Source: JAABVY01 sp964627935 (GTDB lineage: Bacteria > Zixibacteria > MSB-5A5 > JAABVY01). Taken from it: a DNA stretch of 64,000 nucleotides. A program made the translations under genes and the position numbers. The DNA is taken from the NCBI GenBank assembly GCA_964627935.1, contig CAZVLB010000016.1, positions 1 to 64,000 of the forward strand, in the 5' to 3' direction. A model generated the notes under the pieces. The model did no database searches. It saw nothing but the letters and a program-made list of their open reading frames with translations, and had not been told where the DNA came from. Of this stretch, positions 1 through 8,066 are shown piece by piece (positions within the stretch are counted from its first letter, which is position 1; every line of letters starts with the position of its first letter).

Positions 1-53
1 ATCGTTCCCACATTTACATGCGGCTTCGTTCGCTGAAATTTCTCCTTTGCCAT
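1..53 (-). CDS. tuf: Elongation factor Tu (N-terminal fragment, runs off the window)
   Basis: Only the first 17 codons are inside the window. They read MAKEKFQRTKPHVNVGT, the near-invariant N-terminus of bacterial EF-Tu, which delivers aminoacyl-tRNA to the ribosome. The ATG at 51-53 is preceded by a CAGGAG ribosome-binding site. The gene lies directly downstream of tRNA-Gly(TCC) and tRNA-Thr(GGT), the same order as the tRNA-tufB operon of E. coli, which supports the call despite the short stretch. Confidence 0.9.
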   Translation of the reverse strand, partial: MAKEKFQRTKPHVNVGT

Positions 54-156
54 CACAAACTCCTGACTGTGAGTTTTAATATCCGATCGGTACAAATATA
101 AAAAGCCGGATCAGATCGTTTTCCGTCCTGCAAAAAAGATCTCTTCTTTATTATAT

Positions 157-229
157 AGCCCATGAGCAGGATCGAACTGCTGACCTCATCCTTACCAAGG
201 ATGTGCTCTACCAACTGAGCTACATGGGC
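157..229 (-). tRNA. tRNA-Thr (anticodon GGT)
   Basis: A 73-nt cloverleaf on the minus strand: acceptor stem GCCCATG/CATGGGC, D-loop with AGTTGGTAGAGC, anticodon loop reading TTGGTAA, T-arm GTTCGATCC and unpaired discriminator T. The anticodon GGT reads ACC/ACU threonine codons. It sits 104 nt upstream of tuf and probably shares its transcript. CCA is not encoded. Confidence 0.95.
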
Positions 230-286
230 ATGCCAGTACAGTTTCCCAACAAAAAAAAGCGGACATTAGTCCAACTTAAATGCCAT

Positions 287-314
287 AAAATAAAGGCATT
301 GCCGACCATGTCAA
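287..314 (-). promoter_or_regulatory. Sigma70-type promoter for tRNA-Thr/tuf
   Basis: On the minus strand, TTGACA (309-314) and TATTTT (287-292) are 16 nt apart, placing the start about 50 nt before tRNA-Thr. It lies in the 324-nt spacer between the two tRNA genes. The rest of that spacer (about 315-553) shows no ORF or further RNA that I can support. Confidence 0.55.
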
Positions 315-553
315 GCGCTTTTTTGAGATTTTAGTATAATTTTTGCTGGCCCGTTATCCGTCTCATTTAGAAACAGTTAAGGAAATGCTTACCCACTCGG
401 TCTTATCGGTCATTAAAAAAAAATATTCAGGGCATTTCGGCGAATTTCACTAATGATTTAACAGCAAGAGGGATAATCGGTTCCATATTTACCACGAAAT
501 CTGCGGTATTTTTCATTAAGCATAAGCAATATTTCGGTTTAGGCCATAAAAAA

Positions 554-627
554 AGCGGGAGACGGGACTCGAACCCGCGACCAACAGCTTGGAAGGCTGT
601 GACTCTAGCCAACTGAGTTACTCCCGC
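554..627 (-). tRNA. tRNA-Gly (anticodon TCC)
   Basis: A 74-nt cloverleaf: acceptor GCGGGAG/CTCCCGC, D-arm AACTCAGTTGGCTAGAGT, anticodon stem ACAGC/GCTGT with loop CTTCCAA, T-arm GGGTTCGAGTCCC. Anticodon TCC reads GGA/GGG. This is the glyT position of the E. coli glyT-thrT-tufB cluster. Confidence 0.95.
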
Positions 628-641
628 AGGCAAAACGCAAA

Positions 642-667
642 ATTATACCTCTGTTACGATTTTGCAA
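642..667 (-). promoter_or_regulatory. Probable promoter of tRNA-Gly(TCC)
   Basis: A perfect minus-strand TATAAT (642-647) lies 15 nt before the mature tRNA 5' end, as expected for a short-leader tRNA transcript. The best -35 match, TTGCAA at 662-667, is only 14 nt away, so the -35 assignment is weak. Confidence 0.5.
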
Positions 668-723
668 GCGATTTTTTTACATTTATCGGTTCAATTCGTT
701 TCCGCGCACCAAAAAGCGCCAGC

Positions 724-1167
724 CTATCCCCTGTTTCCGGCCAAAGAAAGCAGGGTGATTCCGACCAGGGTCAGGACTATTCCGGCAATCGACAGAAAAT
801 CAAGCTTCTCACGAAAAAAAATGATTCCGGCGATAAACATCACCAATGTCGCCCCGGCAAAAATAATCGGCCCGGCCAGTGTCAGGGGCGCTTTGGCGCG
901 GAAGACATAGAAATATATTACAGAACCGGCGCCGATAAACAACCCGCCGATAATGGCATAGATCACACCGGCCTGCGAGGCTCCGGCAATTTCACTTTTT
1001 ATCGATCGCCCGAACACGATATAAACCAGCACCAGCATTGCCGCAGAGAATTCCAGGATGAAGGCGGCCAATGTGTCCGAAATCCGCCCGGCGGCCATCT
1101 TGGCGAATATATTATAGGCCCCGAACAGGAAAGCAGAGGCAAATGATGCAATAATCCATGGTTTCAT
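724..1167 (-). CDS. EamA/DMT-family half-size transporter
   Basis: 147 residues, almost entirely hydrophobic, with about five membrane segments in the pattern of a single EamA repeat. Charged loops such as FRAKAPLT and FFREKLDF match the second half of drug/metabolite exporters. Full-length members have two such repeats (about 290 aa), so this would work as a homo- or heterodimer like small EamA/EmrE-type proteins. Substrate cannot be inferred. It starts 10 nt after the preceding gene stops and is probably the last gene of the AmrS operon. Confidence 0.75.
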   Translation of the reverse strand: MKPWIIASFASAFLFGAYNIFAKMAAGRISDTLAAFILEFSAAMLVLVYIVFGRSIKSEIAGASQAGVIYAIIGGLFIGAGSVIYFYVFRAKAPLTLAGPIIFAGATLVMFIAGIIFFREKLDFLSIAGIVLTLVGITLLSLAGNRG

Positions 1168-1177
1168 CTTTTAAATC

Positions 1178-3364
1178 CTATGACCTGATTAGCTTTATGT
1201 GAAGAATTGCATACACGACCATCAAAAGTACGACCATCAGCAATATTTTGGACAAACCCAGAAGCGGTATCAAAAGTGCCGAGACAAACAGGCCTGCCAA
1301 TGTTGCCCCGACCAGATCAAACAGGTAAAAACGTCCGGGGAATTCCATACCGACCCTGGCCTTGAATGCTGAGGCCGCAAAGTTAAACAGAAAACCGGAA
1401 AATATTCCCGAAAGAAAAGCGAGTACAAATATAAGCACCTGCCGGGCAATTAAATCCAGCTGATAGTTTAATGCAATAAATGATCCGGCAACTACAACTG
1501 CGACCAGGAATAGCGATAGAAACAACAGATATAATTTAAACAGCCGATGCTCTTTTAATTTTATCACACTAAATCCACCGACCGCAATACCAACCATCGA
1601 CAGTCCGACCAGGATGCCCATCTGACTGTAGATAGTACCAATCTGCGCCTGATACATGACTAAAAACAAGATTTCCAAGGTGATACCCGCAAAGCCCGCC
1701 AGAAAACAGATCCCGTAATAAGGCGAGGTTCGTCGACGCTTTAACATAAACAGAAGCGGAATCGCCGGCAGAAGAATCAATGCATATAGAAATGTGCTGC
1801 GGTCACGGAAAAACTTCAGCACCGACTCCTCTATTTCGGATGCTCTCTGGGCCCAGAGTATCGAATTGAAGTAATACACAAACGGCTCATCAATTCTATT
1901 TATGCGCAAACTGCCGTTCTCATAGACCGCATCGGCCTTGAGAAGCTGAAACGGATCGAGCGCATAAGAAACAAATACGGAATCGACATAGGAGGTCTCG
2001 ATATCATGGATCCTGATATTGTGATATAATGACTGCGGATTGAGGCTGATTATATCGGGGGAATTGGATGCCAGGAATGTGTAGCATTGTCCCGGAATAA
2101 CCCTGACCTCCCTGAACTCCGTACTCAATGTATTATTGATGATTGCGAAGTATTCATGGATGTCTTGGCGCAACAGGTTATCGGAGGCATCGATGCAGAA
2201 CGCATAGATTCCCTCCCTGCCAATCTTGCGGGAGATATCCCGCGCAAATTCGATCGTGAAATACCGGTTTCCGGCGGCATCGACAGGATTGGTATAATTC
2301 AGGATAATGAAATCATAATCATCGCGAACCTCATTGACAAGATAATAGGGATCGCCCCAATGATATTCAATGGCCGGATGTGTAAAAACAGCAGAGTATT
2401 CGGTCGGCAGATTTTGATGCAGAAAATTAAGGAGATGCCTGTCCTGCTCGAACACATGTATTTCAAGACCATCATATTTTAGTAATTCTTCCAGCGTTTC
2501 CGGTGCGGGCAGACCCAGAAGCCCAATCTTGTCGAATTGCGCTTTCTGCCAGAGCGTCATATGGATCAATTCTGCCGATGCCTGATCCGGAATTGAGTAG
2601 ACCCTGTGACCATCGGCAAATAGCGTATACTGCCCCTCATATTCGGTCAGGGTCAGATGTTGCACAGGCGTATCTGCGACCGCGACCACATTCTGTTCAC
2701 CATATTGAAAGCCAAACTGCCCCAGGGCAAATGCCGCCCCGGCAAAAAGGCACATAATTCCGACGGTGATGCGTGGCGGCGCCAGAAGATATCTTTTCTC
2801 GATACGAAAAAGCATAACAAGAAAAAGCAGCAAAAACAGGCCCAGGGCAATATATCGGTCGGGAATTATCAATGTAAATGCGATAGTCATCAACAGGCCC
2901 GAGGCCAGCGCGCCCAGTGATTCGATGACATAGACAATCGGCAGGCTGGTGCGGTTGGTATGCCATGAAACAGATTCGACAATACCTACAAAAAGTGCGC
3001 CGGAAAAAATGCACAGGATAAACAGGACTATGAATGCGCTGGCTCCAAGAATCATGAATCCGGTAATTTCGCCTGGCGCCAGGTTCCAGATATCATAAAA
3101 TTTGGGAATCAGGCCATACAAAATCACCGCAATCAAACCATAAAGCGCCATCAGGTTGTAATTGGCCACCCGGCACAGACGCATCTTCTCGCAGATATAT
3201 GCACCGACACCGGTTAAAAGCAGCCAGAATGTTATTATCAGGGAATAGCCGATTTCAGAAGGACCAAATATGGAAATCAGGCGGCGTACAAAAAGAATCT
3301 GAAATCCAAGAGTGACAAAACCATAGATGAATGGCAAAAAGAAAAGGTCGGCTCGTTTCAGCAT
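1178..3364 (-). CDS. Spermidine synthase-like multi-pass membrane protein (probable pseudoenzyme)
   Basis: 728 residues. The N-terminal third (about 1-215) has roughly six to seven membrane helices, the middle (about 220-500) is a soluble Rossmann-like aminopropyltransferase domain, and the C-terminal part (about 520-728) has six to seven more helices. The middle domain follows the spermidine synthase order, but the nucleotide-binding glycine motif is degenerate (GLLGLPAP). The catalytic D-x-x-D-P segment reads NYTNP, with both acidic residues replaced by Asn. Classical aminopropyl transfer is therefore unlikely. It lies 43 nt downstream of the radical SAM gene and appears co-transcribed with it. 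Function unknown; a binding or transport role is possible. Confidence 0.75.
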   Translation of the reverse strand: MLKRADLFFLPFIYGFVTLGFQILFVRRLISIFGPSEIGYSLIITFWLLLTGVGAYICEKMRLCRVANYNLMALYGLIAVILYGLIPKFYDIWNLAPGEITGFMILGASAFIVLFILCIFSGALFVGIVESVSWHTNRTSLPIVYVIESLGALASGLLMTIAFTLIIPDRYIALGLFLLLFLVMLFRIEKRYLLAPPRITVGIMCLFAGAAFALGQFGFQYGEQNVVAVADTPVQHLTLTEYEGQYTLFADGHRVYSIPDQASAELIHMTLWQKAQFDKIGLLGLPAPETLEELLKYDGLEIHVFEQDRHLLNFLHQNLPTEYSAVFTHPAIEYHWGDPYYLVNEVRDDYDFIILNYTNPVDAAGNRYFTIEFARDISRKIGREGIYAFCIDASDNLLRQDIHEYFAIINNTLSTEFREVRVIPGQCYTFLASNSPDIISLNPQSLYHNIRIHDIETSYVDSVFVSYALDPFQLLKADAVYENGSLRINRIDEPFVYYFNSILWAQRASEIEESVLKFFRDRSTFLYALILLPAIPLLFMLKRRRTSPYYGICFLAGFAGITLEILFLVMYQAQIGTIYSQMGILVGLSMVGIAVGGFSVIKLKEHRLFKLYLLFLSLFLVAVVVAGSFIALNYQLDLIARQVLIFVLAFLSGIFSGFLFNFAASAFKARVGMEFPGRFYLFDLVGATLAGLFVSALLIPLLGLSKILLMVVLLMVVYAILHIKLIRS

Positions 3365-3407
3365 GAGCGAAAGGTAACAATGCTGATTTCAATGGCAAGA
3401 TAAAAAG

Positions 3408-4547
3408 CTATGACCAGATACCGTCGATCTTATGAGCGCAGGATGTGCAACAACCGTCTTTGAGATTTATTGATCTGATGCGGAAACCGCTTCTATCTAT
3501 AACCACATTGCCGCAGGCCGGACAGTAGGTCTTCTCCCCTTCATGACCCGGCACATTACCAACATAAGGATATTTCAGGCCTGCTTTTTTGGCGACATCA
3601 TAGGCCCTCTCGAGACTCGAAACCGGTGTGGGAGGAAGATTTTTCAGAAGATATGTGGGGTGAAATCTGGTAAAATGAATCGGGACAGAATCGCCAAGAT
3701 TACTGACAATCCAGTTGCAAAGTTCAGTAAATTCCCGGTCGCTGTCATTCAATGTCGGAACTACCAGATAAACCAGCTCCAGCCAGATGCCATGATCATG
3801 CATGATCTTGAGGGCATCCAGTACAGGCTGCAGTTCGCCATTGACGATATCCCTGTAATAATCTTCGGAAAATGCTTTCAGATCGACCTTGATCGCATCC
3901 AGAACCGGCATAATTTTCAAGAGCGGTTCCTTTTCGATATAGCCGCCGGTGATCATGGCATTGCGAATACCATATTTGCGGCTTTCTTTGCAGGTGTCGT
4001 ACATATATTCATAGAAAACCACCGGTTCCGAGTATGTGAATGCTATGGTCGGAACTGACCTTTGCCTGCAGATTTGCGTGATCTCCTCGGGGCTTAATTC
4101 GACATTGGCAACCTGCTCGGGGCGGACCTGCGAGATATCCCAGTTCTGGCAAAACTTGCAATTGACATTACATCCGGCAGTGGCAATTGAAAACGCCGCG
4201 GTACCGGGATGAAAATGATAGAGCGGTTTTTTCTCGATCGGGTCGATATTCATGGCGCAGGCCCGGCTATGCACCAGGGTGTAGTAATTGCCGTCCTGAT
4301 TTTCACGTACCCCGCAGAAGCCGCGTTCGAGATCTGTCACAAGGCAATGGCGCGGGCAGAGTTCACATTCGATCTGCGTCCCCTCGAGTTTCCTGTAATA
4401 CATGGCCTCGACATGAGAGAGCGTGTCGGTCTTTTCGAAAGCAATCGCATTTTCGATCAGGGCCGATCCATTTTTGAGAGGATTGACCGGCAGAAATGCG
4501 CATCCGGCGCCGCATGCCAGTGTTTTTATCAGGGTACGTCTATTCAT
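3408..4547 (-). CDS. amrS: AmmeMemoRadiSam system radical SAM enzyme (AmrS) with export-type N-terminus
   Basis: 379 residues. The N-terminus has a twin-arginine stretch (NRRTLIKTL) and a hydrophobic segment, which looks like a Tat signal. Next comes a cysteine cluster (C61, C64, C68, C78) and then the radical SAM motif C126-x3-C130-x2-C133 in GCNVNCKFCQNW, as in pyruvate formate-lyase activase-like members. A C-terminal pair of CxxC-type motifs follows (TYCPACG and CCTSCAH). This matches AmrS, one of three proteins (AMMECR1, Memo, radical SAM) that co-occur across genomes; its reaction is not established. The ATG is 1 nt after the DUF362 stop codon, so the two are an operon. Confidence 0.88.
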   Translation of the reverse strand: MNRRTLIKTLACGAGCAFLPVNPLKNGSALIENAIAFEKTDTLSHVEAMYYRKLEGTQIECELCPRHCLVTDLERGFCGVRENQDGNYYTLVHSRACAMNIDPIEKKPLYHFHPGTAAFSIATAGCNVNCKFCQNWDISQVRPEQVANVELSPEEITQICRQRSVPTIAFTYSEPVVFYEYMYDTCKESRKYGIRNAMITGGYIEKEPLLKIMPVLDAIKVDLKAFSEDYYRDIVNGELQPVLDALKIMHDHGIWLELVYLVVPTLNDSDREFTELCNWIVSNLGDSVPIHFTRFHPTYLLKNLPPTPVSSLERAYDVAKKAGLKYPYVGNVPGHEGEKTYCPACGNVVIDRSGFRIRSINLKDGCCTSCAHKIDGIWS

Positions 4548-4548
4548 A

Positions 4549-5445
4549 TTAACTCAAATCTTTTTCGATAAATTCTATTTTCGAAAAATCAGCTTCGCCC
4601 AATCCCAGTTTTGCCGCCGTCTTAATCCAGACCGGTTCACGTCGAGCCTGCTTAAGGGTTTTCAGACTATTTTTCTTTCTGTACTCTTCGATTATACGAT
4701 AGGCAATTGTATCCAGTGCCACAGGATCAAATGATACAAGCAACGCTCCCGGCTTCTCGGCGTAATAAGGCACATAACCTGGACCGCCATCATATTGAAT
4801 AGTGGTCATGTCGCAAATTGTGAGTACATTCTTCTTCTTTACAATCGGCAATGCCGATATTTCCGCGGCATAAGGATCGCAGTTGTCGGGATGATACTTA
4901 TTGGGATTATGTACCAGGCCAAACATATTTTTAAAAGCGGCCGAGAGACCGGCAATCGAATGATCTTTCAATAGCGGGAAATTGATATTCTTATCGATCA
5001 TCTCCTCGTATATACGCGAGATCAGCGAAGCCACTTTGCCCTTCTGATGAAACTCCTGGCCATACCCGACACCATTGGAATCGGTCCCGAAACATCGCAA
5101 CCCGCCGGATTCGGAATAATTGAGTTCATACCCGGCTCTTTTCAATTCACGGTTGCTTCTTTCCCAGATTATTATGTCTGATTCCCTGATTCCCGCAGAC
5201 TGCAATCCCTCGACAATAGCATCGGCCAGCACGACATTGCTGGACAACGCTTTTCCGCCCAGGCAATTGGGCTTAATCCCCACTCTCTCGCCCGGCTTGA
5301 AGATTTTCTTCCAGGCTGCCGACGAATCAGATGAGTCAGTTAAAAGCGCCATGGCCCGGATCAGCATTTTTTTTGTTTTTTCCGGGTCCAATGCACCATC
5401 TGATTTGTAAACACTTTTGTCGGAGATTTTTACGACTCTGGACAT
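4549..5445 (-). CDS. DUF362 domain protein
   Basis: 298 residues, cytosolic-looking, no signal peptide. The fold markers of DUF362 are present: an early GxRVGIKPN-type segment (GERVGIKPNCLGGKALS), a central DHSIAGLSAAFKNMFG segment, and a C-terminal FDPVALDTIAYRI segment. DUF362 proteins are often linked to ferredoxins or radical SAM enzymes, but no reaction is established. It is the first gene of the minus-strand amrS operon and is divergent from the Memo-AMMECR1 gene, with 68 nt between start codons. No clear Shine-Dalgarno sequence precedes its ATG. Confidence 0.82.
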   Translation of the reverse strand: MSRVVKISDKSVYKSDGALDPEKTKKMLIRAMALLTDSSDSSAAWKKIFKPGERVGIKPNCLGGKALSSNVVLADAIVEGLQSAGIRESDIIIWERSNRELKRAGYELNYSESGGLRCFGTDSNGVGYGQEFHQKGKVASLISRIYEEMIDKNINFPLLKDHSIAGLSAAFKNMFGLVHNPNKYHPDNCDPYAAEISALPIVKKKNVLTICDMTTIQYDGGPGYVPYYAEKPGALLVSFDPVALDTIAYRIIEEYRKKNSLKTLKQARREPVWIKTAAKLGLGEADFSKIEFIEKDLS

Positions 5446-5513
5446 ATTTATATTTCTGATTGTTTCCTGATGCTCTTTTTTATTATTATACGTTCAGAAA
5501 TGGAGAATACAAA

Positions 5514-7010
5514 ATGTTTTTGGCACGTCTGACAGCGACGGTTTTATTAATCATATTTATTTGTACACCATTAAGCTACCTCCACGGTTCTGCCCGTCAT
5601 CCATCCATGGCCGGGTCGTTTTATCCCGGTTCCAGGGCCGAGTTGACCGAGATGGTCGATACTCTGCTGGAGAACGCCGAAGATAACAAAATCGATGGCA
5701 GGCCGGTGGCATTGATCAGCCCGCATGCCGGTTTTGTATATTCCGGACCTGCGGCGGCTGAAGCATACAAGATTTTGGAGCACTTTCCGGAGATTGAAAC
5801 TGCAGTTATCGTCGGATTCAAGCACCGTGTCGATTATCGCGGGATTGTAGTCTGGGCCGATGGAGGCTGGAAGACGCCTCTGGGCAATGTGTCTATAAAT
5901 GAAGAGATTGCCCAACTGCTGGTTAAATCCTCCGACCAGATCCAGCACAATGAGGTCCTATTCGGCGGAGAACATTCTATCGAAACACAGATACCATTCC
6001 TTCAACGGGTTCGTCCCGGTATCAAAATCGTTCCGATTCAGATCGGGATGCAGGAACGGGATGTTATCGATCAGCTCAGCACTGTGCTGGCGAAAATTCT
6101 TCAGGATCGGGAAGATATTATCCTGATCGCCTCAACAGATATGACCCATTACAAGACGCGATCTGAATGCCATAAAATAGATTCGGTCTCTGCTAAATAT
6201 ATCCAGGATATCGATGGGCGCGGGTTATGGTATGCTTCGCAAATCGGCAAGGCGGAACTATGCGGGACCGGTGCCGTATCTGTGGTACTTCGCACAGCCC
6301 GCGAACTGGGCGCCAATCAGACCAAAATATTAAAATTGTCCGATTCAGGAGATTTCAGCGGAGATACGACCAATGTGGTCAGCTATCTTTCGGCGGTTGT
6401 TTACCGCACTGAGAATGACACCGGGGAATCCTCATCGTCAACTGAAATCAAACTTGAATCTGAACGCTATTTGTCGGATCATCAGCGCGGTGTCCTGATG
6501 GATATTGCGCGAAAATCTATTGAAGCCCATTTGAATAATGATAGCATGCCACAATTTGAAATCAGCGATAATCTGCTGGTTTCCCCGGGAGCGGCATTCG
6601 TTACCCTAAATAAAGATAAGAAACTGCGCGGATGTATCGGTTATACCGAGCCGGTTATGCCTCTTTACCAGACGATTTCCACTTGTGCGGTAAAAGCCGC
6701 CAGCGCGGATCCCAGGTTCAGCCCGTTGACTCCACAGGAATATGAGGATGTACAACTGGAAATTTCAGTTCTGACACCCTTGAAAAAGATCAGGGATATC
6801 GAGAAAATTGAAGTCGGAAAGCATGGCCTGATGATTCAGAAGGGCATCAATCGCGGGCTCCTGCTTCCGCAGGTGGCAACATCTTATAATTGGGACCGCG
6901 AAACATTTTTGAGCCAGACCTGCCGCAAAGCGGGCCTTGAGCCGGATTGCTGGCAATCGGGAAACTGCGATATATATATTTTTTCTGCTGAGGTGTTTAC
7001 CGAGGAATAG
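5514..7010 (+). CDS. Memo-AMMECR1 fusion protein with signal peptide (AmmeMemoRadiSam proteins B and A)
   Basis: 498 residues from the ATG at 5514, chosen because GGAG lies 8 nt upstream and the product then begins with a signal peptide (MFLARLTATVLLIIFICTPL). Residues about 27-300 are a Memo domain with the conserved metal/active-site His in LISPHAG and GGEHSIE and the Cys in LCGTGA. Residues about 325-498 are an AMMECR1 domain with LRGCIGY. Memo and AMMECR1 are usually separate and cytosolic; here they are fused and predicted exported. Its 3' end overlaps the convergent nth by 14 nt. Together with the divergent amrS the full triad is present. Confidence 0.88.
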   Translation: MFLARLTATVLLIIFICTPLSYLHGSARHPSMAGSFYPGSRAELTEMVDTLLENAEDNKIDGRPVALISPHAGFVYSGPAAAEAYKILEHFPEIETAVIVGFKHRVDYRGIVVWADGGWKTPLGNVSINEEIAQLLVKSSDQIQHNEVLFGGEHSIETQIPFLQRVRPGIKIVPIQIGMQERDVIDQLSTVLAKILQDREDIILIASTDMTHYKTRSECHKIDSVSAKYIQDIDGRGLWYASQIGKAELCGTGAVSVVLRTARELGANQTKILKLSDSGDFSGDTTNVVSYLSAVVYRTENDTGESSSSTEIKLESERYLSDHQRGVLMDIARKSIEAHLNNDSMPQFEISDNLLVSPGAAFVTLNKDKKLRGCIGYTEPVMPLYQTISTCAVKAASADPRFSPLTPQEYEDVQLEISVLTPLKKIRDIEKIEVGKHGLMIQKGINRGLLLPQVATSYNWDRETFLSQTCRKAGLEPDCWQSGNCDIYIFSAEVFTEE

Positions 7011-7644
7011 CCTGGACCCTGCTTGAGGGGCAGATCCTATTCAAAACACATTCTTCGCATTTCGGCCTGCGGGCAATACATATCCTGCGGCCGTGATCAA
7101 TCAACAGATGAGAGGCTATCACCCAGTCCTTTTGGGGCAGAAGCTCCATCAGGTCCTTCTCGATTTGGGGGGCGTCTTTGTGCTTGGTCAAACCCAGCAA
7201 TCGGGACAAACGAGTGACATGCGTATCGACCGCAATCCCCTCGGCTTTATTGAAAGCCGTTCCCTGGATTACATTGGCTGTTTTGCGGCCGATACCGGGT
7301 AAGGCGACAAGTTCCGGCATCGTATCAGGGACTTCTCCCCCATGCTTTTCCAATATTTCCCTCATGCAATTTTTGATTGATTTGGCTTTATTGCGATAAA
7401 GCCCTACTTCGCGAATATCCCCGGCCAGCTGATCAAGATCGGCATTGGCGAAGGCTGTGGGGGATTTATATTTTTTGAACAGACGCGGGGTGATCATGTT
7501 AACGCGCTCATCGGTTGATTGCGCAGACAATATTGTGGCGACCACGAGTTGATGCTTATTTTTGAAATCGAGGGTGCATCTGGCCTGCGGGTATTCCTTT
7601 TTGAGCAGGCCTATGGCTTTGCGGGCACGGGTCTTTTTATCCAT
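6997..7644 (-). CDS. nth: Endonuclease III
   Basis: 215 residues, the usual length. The helix-hairpin-helix LPGIGRKTANVIQG carries the catalytic Lys, followed by the catalytic Asp in AVDTHVTRLS. The C-terminus has the 4Fe-4S loop C-x6-C-x2-C-x5-C (CIARRPKC, CEEC, LNRIC). The enzyme removes oxidised pyrimidines in base excision repair. No good Shine-Dalgarno sequence is visible before the ATG. Its 3' end overlaps the convergent Memo-AMMECR1 gene by 14 nt. Confidence 0.93.
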   Translation of the reverse strand: MDKKTRARKAIGLLKKEYPQARCTLDFKNKHQLVVATILSAQSTDERVNMITPRLFKKYKSPTAFANADLDQLAGDIREVGLYRNKAKSIKNCMREILEKHGGEVPDTMPELVALPGIGRKTANVIQGTAFNKAEGIAVDTHVTRLSRLLGLTKHKDAPQIEKDLMELLPQKDWVIASHLLIDHGRRICIARRPKCEECVLNRICPSSRVQAIPR

Positions 7645-7669
7645 GGGGATTAATTATGGGCAGGATCAG

Positions 7670-7903
7670 TTACAAAATCAAGCCCGAAATTATTCCCACG
7701 GCAAAAACGATGCAGGCCATATAGTAAAGTTGTCTGCTTTTCTGATACAGGTGATTTTTGACTGCTCCGATTCTTTGCGTGGATATCAGCCTGAATGCAG
7801 CCTCATGGGGTTTGCATTGACTAAAGGCCACAAGCCACAAAACAGGACCTTCCGGAAGGCATACCAGTGAGATGACAGATAGGAATCCTCTGATGTTTTC
7901 CAT
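7670..7903 (-). CDS. Hypothetical small membrane protein
   Basis: 77 residues, not recognised. It has a hydrophobic N-terminal stretch, a basic central part (RLISTQRIGAVKNHLYQK) and a hydrophobic C-terminal segment (ACIVFAVGIISGLIL), so one or two membrane spans. A strong GGGGGAG ribosome-binding site sits 3-4 nt before the ATG, which argues for a real gene. It lies upstream of nth on the same strand, 25 nt apart, and immediately downstream of the sRNA terminator at 7964-8001. Could also be a spurious ORF. Confidence 0.45.
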   Translation of the reverse strand: MENIRGFLSVISLVCLPEGPVLWLVAFSQCKPHEAAFRLISTQRIGAVKNHLYQKSRQLYYMACIVFAVGIISGLIL

Positions 7904-7963
7904 CGCTCCCCCGGTTATTTATGCTGCTTTATGATACTATTAACATCTGGACGGATTATATAC

Positions 7964-8033
7964 AAATAAAAAGTGGCTGGTTACAAAGATCGCAACCAGC
8001 CTAAGGAGGGGGGTAGACAGATTTAACTGTCGC
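7964..8033 (-). ncRNA. Candidate C-rich (anti-Shine-Dalgarno) small RNA with intrinsic terminator
   Basis: About 70 nt, no coding potential. The minus-strand order is: a 5' hairpin (GACAG/CTGTC, 8016-8031, loop TTAAAT); an unpaired linker reading UACCCCCCUCCUUA (8015-8002); and a terminator hairpin GGCTGGTT/AACCAGCC (7975-8001, 11-nt loop) followed by ACTTTTTATTTG. A TTGACA-16-TATAAT promoter puts the 5' end at about 8033, right at the first hairpin. The linker contains CCUCCUUA, identical to the usual 3' tail of 16S rRNA, so it could pair with ribosome-binding sites. The two-hairpin architecture with an exposed pyrimidine seed resembles cyanobacterial Yfr1; homology is not claimed. Confidence 0.65.
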
Positions 8034-8038
8034 CTGTC

Positions 8039-8066
8039 ATTATAGGTCGACTGCCGGAAATGTCAA
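8039..8066 (-). promoter_or_regulatory. Strong sigma70-type promoter of the C-rich sRNA
   Basis: Minus-strand TTGACA (8061-8066) and TATAAT (8039-8044), both perfect, 16 nt apart. The predicted start is 7 nt downstream at about 8032-8033. No ORF follows, only the sRNA and its terminator. Confidence 0.8.

Noticed and set aside
427..633. 68-codon minus-strand frame
   Set aside because: It runs through tRNA-Gly(TCC) and its flanks; the ends are translated tRNA sequence.
589..1146. 185-codon plus-strand frame
   Set aside because: Entirely antisense to tRNA-Gly and the EamA gene, with biased Arg/Gln/His composition and no ribosome-binding site.
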